A stretch of 61,609 nt of DNA from an uncultured Lachnospiraceae bacterium (lineage in GTDB: Bacteria > Bacillota > Clostridia > Lachnospirales > Lachnospiraceae): the NCBI GenBank assembly GCA_910577275.1, contig CAJTMW010000005.1, positions 1-61,609 of the forward strand, written 5' to 3'. The notes under the pieces were generated by a model. The model did no database searches. It had not been told where the DNA came from and worked only from the letters and a program-made list of their open reading frames with translations. Of this stretch, positions 16,743-24,184 are shown one piece after another (within the stretch, counting starts at the first letter, position 1; every line of letters begins with the position of its first letter). The translations under genes were made by a program, and so were the position numbers.

Positions 16743-18006
16743 TCAGACAGTAAACTTAAGGCAGAGCTGACGGTAAGCCGGACACTTTGTCCGGAACCAG
16801 AGCCTGACGCCTTCTTTTGTATATGCGAGTATGCCTGTAATGCCTTTTGCCAGCCGGTAACAGCAAAAATGTACTTTCTCTTTTATAAGGATAGCCGTTT
16901 TTATGACGGAGACCTTAAGGACATTTGTCTCCGGCTTCATGGACATATATGCCAGGAATGCCATGCATAAGGTGATGTAAAAATTTAAGGCGTTGATAGC
17001 CCTGAGCTTCCTTGCCCGGAAATTTTCAAACCGGAACACCTGCTTTTTGCAGCGGAAATACTCTTCGATGCGACATCTGGAAAAGTAGAGCTTTGCAATT
17101 CGGATGACCGCCTCTTTAGAACTGATTTTTTTATTTGTAGCCAGCATCATAGGGTGTTCCGTAATGCCATAGACAAGGACAAGGTAAATATCTTTCCTGG
17201 AAGCGGTTATCTGCACTTTTACATGGGAAAGGCAGGCGTCATGGGTTTTGCCTCTATAATAAAGAGGCATTTTTATCTTCCCCTTACGCTGGTCCCGAAG
17301 CCGTGTTGACGGAACCCATTTCCCATGGAAAAAGGAGCTTGCGTCTGGCGGTAAGGCGGATGACATAATCCTGCCCCATGCTGTCAGGCTTAAGGAACAT
17401 CTTGTTGTCGTCATAGCCCCTGTCCATGACGAAGGTGGCCTTCCCGAAGAGGGAGGCAGCCCGCTCCATTGCGGAAAAGGTCACATCATTGATGGAGGTA
17501 AACCCCTTCTCCTCCGAAGAATGGATTTCAGAAAAGATGCTGACGGGATGGCCGTTTTCTGTGAGGGCGCAGGCTTCCGTAACAGGGTAGCCTTTTTCAT
17601 AGACATTTTTTGTATCGGTGTTTTTGGAGCCGTCCCGGACAAGGCCGAGGGCTTCGAATTTACGGCCGTCCGGTTTGACGATATCCGAGTCATCAATATG
17701 GACGACAGGTTCGTTTGGGAGCCATTTGCGGATTGGGGAGAGATAGGAATTCAGGGCTTTGCCCGGGACGCCTTTATTCAAATGCCTGGTGAGGCGTTCA
17801 ACAGAATTGACCTTTTTAGAATGTTCGTGGAGTGTATCCACGATGTCGGTCAGAAGGCAGCTGCCAGAAGCGAGCATACCGTAGGCCATATCGGCGGTAA
17901 ATTTTTTATCGGGTTTGGAGAGCTTTCTGGAAATTTTATTAGAAAACCAAGAAAAAGTTCCGATTGATTTAGCCGGGATTTCGGGATATAATAATATTGA
18001 GGTCAT
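16743..18006 (-). pseudogene. IS4-like DDE transposase, frameshifted
   Basis: Two overlapping frames make one transposase. The upstream part (about 18006 to 17330) has DDE residues in HIDDSDI and VMDRGYDDNKMF. The downstream part (about 17330 to 16743) has the glutamate region RCRIEEYFRCKKQVFRFENF. The frame changes by -1 near a run of five T (minus strand, about 17322-17340), so a continuous product needs slippage or repair. I place the start at 18006 (MTSILLYPEI, with AAAAGG upstream); a start at 18042 has no ribosome site. Terminal inverted repeats were not resolved. Confidence 0.75.
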
Positions 18007-18063
18007 ATACCTTTTGGGAATGGCTTTTGCATTTCCTACCATACAAAAGGAGGTTAATGGCTG

Positions 18064-19044
18064 ATGGATACGGAAATAAAAAATGCGGTCAGCGCAACAG
18101 ACCAGGACGCACAGTATGATGATAAGGCAAAACGTCTGTTGGGAAATAAGATTATTCTGGCGTATATTTTGGTAAAGACGGTTGATGAGTTTAAGGGAAT
18201 GAACCCGAAAGATGTGGTATACTATATTGAGGGAGAACCATTTATCAGCGTGGTTCCGGTAGAGCCGGGGCTAACCAATGTGGAAAAAATACCGTCTAAT
18301 GACGGCAGGCTATCTTTAGATAGCCGGGAAAACGGGCAGCGCATTGTCGGGATAAATACGGAGAATGCGGAGATAAACGAGGGGCTTATACGGTTTGACA
18401 TTATCTTTTATGTGCGTATGAAAGACGGTATTTCACAGGTTATCGTAAATGTCGAAGCACAGAAAGATGAACCGTCAGGCTACCATATCCTGAACAGGGC
18501 AGTTTTCTATGTGAGCCGCCTTGTTTCCTCGCAGAAGGAACGGGATTTTGTCAATCAGAATTATAATGACATAAAACGAGTATTCTCCATATGGGTTTGT
18601 ATGAACATGGATGAGAACAGTATGGATTATATACATCTGACAGATGATAAGCTGATAGGTTCTTATCCGTGGAAAGGCAGGCTTGACCTGCTGAATATTG
18701 TCCTGATAGGTATATCAAATGAACTTCCGGAGCATGATGAGAAGTATGAGCTTCATCGTCTGCTGAGTACGTTGCTTTCAATGGAGTTGACCGTTGATGA
18801 AAAATTAGGAATCATTGAAAAAGAGTATAGTATTGTAGTAGATGATAGAATAAGAGAGGACGTGAGCGCCATGTGTAATTTGTCACAGGGAATTAGAGAA
18901 AAAGGCAGAGCAGAGGAAGAAGAAAGAATTATTTTAAATATGTATGATAATGGTTTTACGTTTGAACAGATAGTATTGGCAACAAGTAGAAGCATAGAAG
19001 AAATTAATGCTATCATCAAGAAAAGAGAGCCTGTACTGGCATAA
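18064..19044 (+). CDS. Rpn-family recombination-promoting nuclease / PD-(D/E)XK transposase-like protein
   Basis: A 326-residue protein of the Rpn/PDDEXK_2 family. The nuclease core shows D in RFDIIFYVR and the ExQK motif in VNVEAQKDE. A C-terminal helical part contains EEERIILNMYDNGFT and ends in KKREPVLA. E. coli relatives are DNA endonucleases that stimulate RecA-independent recombination. AAAGGAGG at 18047-18054 precedes ATG 18064. The IS4-like remnant ends immediately upstream. A second, deleted copy lies at 5625-5977, and both copies are followed by the same terminator. Confidence 0.88.
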   Translation: MDTEIKNAVSATDQDAQYDDKAKRLLGNKIILAYILVKTVDEFKGMNPKDVVYYIEGEPFISVVPVEPGLTNVEKIPSNDGRLSLDSRENGQRIVGINTENAEINEGLIRFDIIFYVRMKDGISQVIVNVEAQKDEPSGYHILNRAVFYVSRLVSSQKERDFVNQNYNDIKRVFSIWVCMNMDENSMDYIHLTDDKLIGSYPWKGRLDLLNIVLIGISNELPEHDEKYELHRLLSTLLSMELTVDEKLGIIEKEYSIVVDDRIREDVSAMCNLSQGIREKGRAEEEERIILNMYDNGFTFEQIVLATSRSIEEINAIIKKREPVLA

Positions 19045-19073
19045 TTACAGGAACTTAATAACACAAGCAGTAA

Positions 19074-19118
19074 AGCGGTGAATTGTTTTTATTAGAGAAA
19101 ACAATTCGCTGCTTTTTC
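19074..19118 (+). terminator. Terminator hairpin after the intact Rpn gene
   Basis: Stem 19074-19089 with 19098-19113 (16 bp, one G-T pair) followed by TTTTT. It is the counterpart of the hairpin at 6007-6052. Confidence 0.85.
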
Positions 19119-19185
19119 TGTTTTCGGGAAGAAAGACCGTCATAACAGGTTGTATTTTTTCATGCAAAAAAGAAAAATCAAATAG

Positions 19186-19278
19186 GCAGATGCAAAAACA
19201 GAAAAGCAGAAAGTAAAGGAGAACACTGACAAGCTGGAGGAGGGGTTAAAAGAACTTTTTGAGAGCGAGAAATGGTAG
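19186..19278 (+). pseudogene. ArdC/LtrC-like N-terminal fragment cut by an IS end
   Basis: The frame reads ADAKTEKQKVKENTDKLEEG and then LKELFESEKW before a TAG created at the left end of the IS256-like element. KLEEGLKELFESEKW is the segment that normally precedes the SKFHNYSFNNTLLI motif of ArdC/LtrC proteins; that next segment survives in the other block copy at 6127-6267. The two fragments together reconstruct one ancestral N-terminus. Confidence 0.55.
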
Positions 19279-20253
19279 TGTAAAATAGTTTGTGTCTTTG
19301 GAAAAAACACCTCTTTTTTGGTAAGAATCAAGATATGACAGTTCTTATCGAAAAGGAGGATTTTTTATGCCAGCAACAAAACAGCAGATTCGACAGGCTA
19401 TTGCAGATAACAACCTAAACAGCGTGGCTGATGACTACAGCCTGCTCAGGGACAGCTTCAAGGATATTCTGCAGGAGCTTATGGAGGCCGAACTGGATGC
19501 TTCCTTTGGTTATGAAAAGAACCCTGTAAAGAGCCAGTATGGGGAATTCCAGATTGATGTCCCAAGGGACCGGGATGGGGAATTCGAGCCAAAGCTTATG
19601 CAGTCTGTCACGCCCCAAACGAAGCATCTGCCCTGTCAGAGCTGGAAAAAGTCAGGGAAAAATGGGGAAGGAAATACCCCTATGCAGTCAGTAACTGGGA
19701 AAACAACTGGGAGGATGTCAGCTCCTTCTTCCAGTTCTCCGATGATATCAGGCGCATCATGTATACCACAAATATCATAGAGGGGCTTAGCCGCCAGTAC
19801 CGGAAGGTGACAAAGACAAAAAGTGTATTTCCCAGCGATACTGCACTGGAAAAAATGCTCCACTTCGCCAGAGGGAACGTTGTCAGGAAATGGACGCAGC
19901 GCTACCGGAACTGGGGCCAGGTATTATACCAGCTGATTGTTCTTTATGGGGAAAGGCTTACCTGGTACCTGTAAAAGGAAAAAGCCGGGACACCATAGCT
20001 TATCCAAAGGCTGTCCCGGTCTTATTCCGGAGACCGGGTGTGGGCGGCGCCCACATAATGTCTGCAGGCTGCCAATGCCTGATTGGCATGCAAAAAATTT
20101 ATAGCATATGTTATAGAAAGAAACAAACTGGCAATACTATTATCAGGAAAGAAATTCGACAACATAAAACCAATAGTATTCGACAGCAAATTTCTACATA
20201 TCTGGTTCCTGTCAACAAAGAGTTTTCATCCATAGACACAAGATTTTTTACAG
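19278..20253 (+). mobile_element. Internally deleted IS256-like element
   Basis: Imperfect terminal inverted repeats are visible: 19278-19297 and 20234-20253 match at 16 of 20 positions (both contain TGTAAAA and TTGTGTCT blocks). Inside is a transposase with its middle removed. No matching 8-bp target duplication was found at the two ends. Between the transposase stop and the right end are small hairpins (for example CCGGGACA 19985-19992 with TGTCCCGG 20012-20019). Confidence 0.6.
19367..19974 (+). pseudogene. IS256-family transposase lacking its catalytic middle
   Basis: The N-terminal part (MPATKQQIRQAIADNN..., including ELDASFGYEK and the FQIDVPRDRDGEF motif) runs to about 19608. The C-terminal part (NEASALSELEKVREKWG, NIIEGLSRQYRKVTKTKSVF, to stop 19974) resumes at about 19614 in another frame. 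Roughly the middle half of the protein is missing, so the first two catalytic aspartates are lost. AAAAGGAGG precedes ATG 19367. It could only move if supplied with transposase in trans. Confidence 0.85.
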
Positions 20254-20260
20254 CCTCTTT

Positions 20261-20660
20261 TTAATTAAAACTTACATCAAATTCAATCATTAGACCACCA
20301 AAATTATCTACGAAATAAGCATATTGCAATGGATGTGTTTCTTTTAGCTTTTTATATCTATTGGTTTCTGCAGGCTCCAAATGAACACCAAAACCACAAT
20401 ACATACAACCATTTCTTGTATATCCCATATTGTATAAATCAGAAATTTTTACTTTGTATTTATCGATGTATTCAAAAATATCTTCGTCAGTCCAAAATGA
20501 GAGAGGTTTGCATTGATTGTCTTTTAATTTATAAAATACATTACAACCATATTCTAACCAAGCTTTCTCACGTTGATAGCTTTCGGATGCTAAAATCCCG
20601 AGAATAACGCAATCCATACCTAATTTTTTTGCCTTTCTACGGAGAGGTTCTTTCTTGAGT
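20261..20660 (-). pseudogene. PAPS-reductase/DndC-like sulfurtransferase, 3' fragment
   Basis: The C-terminal 130 residues of a phosphoadenosine-phosphosulfate reductase-type protein: CVILGILASESYQREKAWLE, a PLSFWTDEDIFEYI helix and the cysteine pair in NGCMYCGFG that binds iron-sulfur or zinc in this family. The N-terminal ATP-binding (PP-loop) half is gone; its place is taken by the antisense of the response-regulator gene starting at 20655. It is trapped between the IS256-like right end and that regulator. Confidence 0.7.
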
Positions 20661-21356
20661 TTGACGTTTACGAAACGGCTGTTTTTACTGGAAGATGATT
20701 TGAGTTTAATAAACGGGCTTTCCTTTGCTGTAAAAAAGCAGGGGTATGAGCTCGTGATTGCCCGGACCACACTGGAAGCGGATGCATTATGGGCAGATGG
20801 CAAATATGATTTAGTCATTTTGGATGTGTCGCTCCCTGACGGCTCCGGTTTTGATTTCTGCAAAAAGATACGACAGACCTCAAAAGTGCCCATTATGTTC
20901 CTGACTGCCGCTGATGAAGAGACGGATATTATCATGGGGCTTGACATCGGGGGTGATGATTATATGACTAAACCGTTCAAGCTGGCAGTTTTCCTTTCAA
21001 GAATCAATGCATTGCTGCGCAGGAGTGAGAATTTCAGCACGGCTGTCACAGAATTAAATTCTGGCGGCATCTGTATCCGGCTTTTAAAAGGGGAAGTATA
21101 TAAAAGAGGAGAGCTGGTTGAACTGACAGTAAGTGAATATAAGCTGCTGTGCCTGTTTATGGAAAATCCTGACCGGATACTTTCCCAGGAGCAGATTCTG
21201 GGAAAATTGTGGGACTGCAATGAAAGCTATATTGACAACAATTCCCTTACCGTGTATATCCGCAGGCTCCGTACAAAAATTGAGGATAATCCGGGAGAAC
21301 CGAAACGGATTGTCACTGTCCGTGGCATGGGGTATAAATGGAATACTGTGGATTGA
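20655..21356 (+). CDS. OmpR-family response regulator, peptide-resistance module 3 (altered start)
   Basis: A 233-residue regulator: phospho-acceptor D57 in VILDVSLPDG, K in MTKPFK and a winged-helix domain ending TVRGMGYKW. The usual start MKRLFLLEDD is missing: the codon before KRLFLLEDD is ACG, not ATG. The junction with the sulfurtransferase fragment lies here. Translation could begin at TTG 20655, which has GGAGAGG seven bases upstream by chance. It probably targets the 11-bp repeats at 22331-22363. Whether it is expressed is uncertain. Confidence 0.8.
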   Translation: MSLTFTKRLFLLEDDLSLINGLSFAVKKQGYELVIARTTLEADALWADGKYDLVILDVSLPDGSGFDFCKKIRQTSKVPIMFLTAADEETDIIMGLDIGGDDYMTKPFKLAVFLSRINALLRRSENFSTAVTELNSGGICIRLLKGEVYKRGELVELTVSEYKLLCLFMENPDRILSQEQILGKLWDCNESYIDNNSLTVYIRRLRTKIEDNPGEPKRIVTVRGMGYKWNTVD

Positions 21357-21364
21357 GGTGCAAG

Positions 21365-22158
21365 ATGAAAATATTTGTAAACCGGAAAATCAAACGGCTT
21401 TTTGGCGGCATTTTGCTGTGCGTTTTGTTTTTTACATTGATTGCTGTCTTGCTCATGGAGTTTGAAGTCAGAAATGCGGCAGTTTATACAATAGCATGCT
21501 TTTTGCTGATGAGCGCTGCAATACTGGCGCTTTTGTTTAGGTATTTCAGGCAGCAGCATGAAATCATGGAAAACGCTGTCTTACAGATTACGGAATATGT
21601 ATCCGGCAACAAGGATGTCACGATTGAGTGTAATGATGAAGGCGAATTGTACAGGCTGTTCCATGAAGTGAATTCTCTGGTGGCTGTCTTAAATGCCCAT
21701 GCCGAGAATGAAAAAAGAGCAAAGAAATTTCTAAAGAATATCATAGCCGATATTTCCCATCAGTTAAAGACGCCTCTTGCCGCCCTCAATATTTATATTG
21801 GGCTGATACAGGATGAGGCAGAAGGGATGGCATCAATACAGGAATTTTCCCGGCTCTCCGAGCAGGAGCTTGACCGGATATTGAGCATACCGGAGAGGGC
21901 GGCTGTATACGCATAGAATGGCGGGTATCTGCTTCTATTGTCCAAATTGCTGTAAAGGATAATGGCAGCGGCATCCATCCGGAGGATTTGCACCATATTT
22001 TCAAGCGGTTTTACCGGAGCCGTTATTCGAAGGACACGCAGGGGATTGGTCTTGGGCTGCCGCTGGCAAAAGCGATTGTAGAAGCACATAACGGAACGAT
22101 TGAGGTAGACAGCCATTTAGGCGGGGGAACTTCTTTTACGATGAATTTTCTGGTGTAA
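21365..22158 (+). pseudogene. Sensor histidine kinase, module 3, internal deletion and frameshift
   Basis: The N-terminal part (ATG 21365) has two membrane spans with a short loop, a HAMP-like region and HisKA with DISHQLKTPLAAL. The frame stops at 21914-21916 after LDRILSIPERAAVYA. The C-terminal ATP-binding part reappears in a different frame from about 21916 (IAVKDNGSGIHPEDLHHIF, then GIGLGLPLAKAI) to TAA 22158. The helix linking HisKA to HATPase and the N box are deleted, so no active kinase can be made. The partner regulator and ABC genes remain. Confidence 0.88.
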
Positions 22159-22249
22159 CAAGTCGTTCAGCCCGCGCCATTCGCAAAACGTGCTTTCAGC
22201 GCTTTCCGCTGCTATTGCAGCTCTTTTTGCTCATAAACGGGCGCTCCCT

Positions 22250-22310
22250 CAGAACACAGCCTGTACGGCAAATTCGTGCGAGCACGATTTGCCGTACAGG
22301 CTGTGTTCTG
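22250..22310. repeat. Long near-perfect palindrome (24-bp arms, extendable to 29)
   Basis: Arms 22250-22273 and 22287-22310 are perfectly complementary over 24 bp. The centre CGTGC GA GCACG (22275-22286) adds five more pairs after one bulged T at 22274. There is no following T run, so a simple terminator is unlikely. It lies between the broken kinase and the ABC promoter. Confidence 0.9.
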
Positions 22311-22330
22311 GTTGAACTATTCCAACAAAA

Positions 22331-22375
22331 TTGTAGGGTAATTGTAATATAGGTGTAGGATTTCTCTGCTATACT
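22331..22375 (+). promoter_or_regulatory. Tandem 11-bp repeats and -10 box of the module 3 ABC operon
   Basis: TTGTAGGGTAA (22331-22341), TTGTAATATAG (22342-22352) and GTGTAGGATTT (22353-22363) are imperfect head-to-tail 11-mers with a T/G-TGTA core. TATACT at 22370-22375 is the -10 box, and the -35 position falls in the second repeat. The layout matches an OmpR-type operator, presumably for the regulator at 20655-21356. Confidence 0.65.
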
Positions 22376-22410
22376 TGGGGTTATCAAAACGAAAAAGAGG
22401 TGTTTACACA

Positions 22411-23133
22411 ATGAATTTATTAGAAGTCAGCAATGTCAGTAAGACATACGGAAGCGGCGAAGCTGCCGTAAAGGCATTAAAGAAAGTTTCATTTTCGGTT
22501 CCAAAAGGCGAGTATGTGGCGATTGTCGGGGAATCCGGCTCCGGGAAAAGTACGCTCCTTAACATGATAGGCGCACTGGACACTCCCACATCCGGAAAGG
22601 TAACCATCAGCGGAAAGGAGATTTTTTCCATGGATGACCGCAAGCTTACCATTTTCAGGCGGAGAAATATTGGTTTTATCTTTCAGGCGTTCAACCTGAT
22701 TCCGGAACTGACCGTAGAGCAGAATATTGTTTTTCCGGTGCTGCTGGATTACCAGAAACCGGACAGAAAGTACCTGGAAGAACTGCTTTCGGTGCTGAAC
22801 CTGAAAGAACGGCGCGGGCACCTGCCCAGCCAGTTATCCGGCGGGCAGCAGCAGAGGGTGGCAATCGGGCGTGCGCTGATTACACGTCCGTCTCTGATTC
22901 TGGCTGATGAACCGACAGGAAACCTTGACACGCAAAACAGCAGCGAGGTGATTGCCCTGCTGAAAGAAGCGTCAAGGAAATATGAACAGACGATTGTTAT
23001 GATTACTCACAGCCGCAGCATTGCACAGACTGCAGACAGGGTTTTGAACGTATCGGACGGAGTATTGACTGATTTGGGGAGGACGCGGGATATCGGGGGG
23101 ATGTCTGCTATGCGCGGACCGGAATGGAAATGA
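22411..23133 (+). CDS. MacB/BceA-type ABC ATPase, module 3
   Basis: A 240-residue ATPase with Walker A GESGSGKST, signature LSGGQQQRVAIGRAL, Walker B ILADEPTGNLDT and H in MITHSRS. It closely resembles the module 2 ATPase in plan, with an extra C-terminal tail of about 15 residues. ATG 22411 has AGAGGTG upstream; an in-frame start at 22375 lies on the promoter. Its permease is not adjacent: a YdcF-like gene lies between them. Confidence 0.92.
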   Translation: MNLLEVSNVSKTYGSGEAAVKALKKVSFSVPKGEYVAIVGESGSGKSTLLNMIGALDTPTSGKVTISGKEIFSMDDRKLTIFRRRNIGFIFQAFNLIPELTVEQNIVFPVLLDYQKPDRKYLEELLSVLNLKERRGHLPSQLSGGQQQRVAIGRALITRPSLILADEPTGNLDTQNSSEVIALLKEASRKYEQTIVMITHSRSIAQTADRVLNVSDGVLTDLGRTRDIGGMSAMRGPEWK

Positions 23134-23157
23134 GAGCTGCTAAGGAAGGAGGCTGTC

Positions 23158-24180
23158 ATGTGGCAAGCTGCGTTTCTTCTGTTTTTTGTTTCATTTTGCA
23201 TATTTGCAGGAATTATGCTGCATGACCCCAGGACGTTGCGGAGTGGAGCCTCATTTTTATTCATGTTGATGTGTCTGGCGGTTTTTCTGTTTTTTACCTT
23301 ATCTGAATATGCAGAACGGCTGGCAGCGCATGATTTCGTTATTGTAATATTGATTATGATGTTTATTATGACAGTGGGCTGTATTATGGCGTTTCCGGCA
23401 GTATTGATTCTTGTGTTTTTTGTGGAAGGAATCAGGGTTATCAGGCATGAGGGGATAAAACCGGCAAATTTGTTGTCGGTGCTGTTTTCCGTTTTGATGT
23501 GTATCTATCTGGCTCTCTGGCCGGTGATTGGAAATTTAGGGAAGAATACATTAGGGACAATTCTTTATATCATTATCAGTTTTTCAGCAGTATATGTATT
23601 ATCATTGCTGGCTGTGTATTCTCTTTCCGCTGTGCTCAATCTTTTCCATCTGAAAAAGAAAAGAAACGCAGATTATATTGTCGTGCTGGGAGCCGGGATT
23701 ATTGGAGATAAGGTCACCCCATTGCTGGCAGCGCGGATTGAAAGAGGAATCGAATTGCTGCGTTATAATCCCAATGCCGTATTGATTATGTCCGGCGGGC
23801 AAGGACCCGGAGAGGATATTCCGGAAAGCCGGGCGATGGCGGCTTATGCAGTCAGTCAGGGCGTGGCTGCGGAAAAAATCATCATAGAGCAAAAATCTGT
23901 ATCAACACAGGAAAATCTACGCTTCTCAAGGGAGCTGATGGACAAGCAGAAGCCTGAAATTATTATCGTCACAACTGCTTATCATGTGTTCAGGGCGTTA
24001 ATACTGGCAAAGCAGCAGAGAATAAGATGTGTGGGCTTTGGTGCAAAAACAAAATGGTATTTTACGTTAAATGCTTTTATCCGCGAGTTTGTTGGGTATA
24101 TGAGGCTGACCTGGAAGAAACATGCCTTTGTGATTGTGATTGTGGTCGTTATAATAATAAAATGTAATCTTGGAGGATAA
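23158..24180 (+). CDS. YdcF/SanA-like DUF218 membrane protein
   Basis: A 340-residue protein with about six N-terminal membrane spans (1-165) and a DUF218 domain (about 175-320: ADYIVVLGAGIIGDKVTP, SGGQGPGEDIPESRAM, VTTAYHVFRALILAK). DUF218 proteins such as SanA, ElyC and YdcF are linked to envelope integrity and peptidoglycan or lipid-carrier metabolism. AAGGAGGCTGTC precedes ATG 23158. It splits an ABC ATPase from its permease within one apparent operon, which suggests co-regulation with peptide resistance. Confidence 0.85.
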   Translation: MWQAAFLLFFVSFCIFAGIMLHDPRTLRSGASFLFMLMCLAVFLFFTLSEYAERLAAHDFVIVILIMMFIMTVGCIMAFPAVLILVFFVEGIRVIRHEGIKPANLLSVLFSVLMCIYLALWPVIGNLGKNTLGTILYIIISFSAVYVLSLLAVYSLSAVLNLFHLKKKRNADYIVVLGAGIIGDKVTPLLAARIERGIELLRYNPNAVLIMSGGQGPGEDIPESRAMAAYAVSQGVAAEKIIIEQKSVSTQENLRFSRELMDKQKPEIIIVTTAYHVFRALILAKQQRIRCVGFGAKTKWYFTLNAFIREFVGYMRLTWKKHAFVIVIVVVIIIKCNLGG

Positions 24181-24184
24181 AAAA

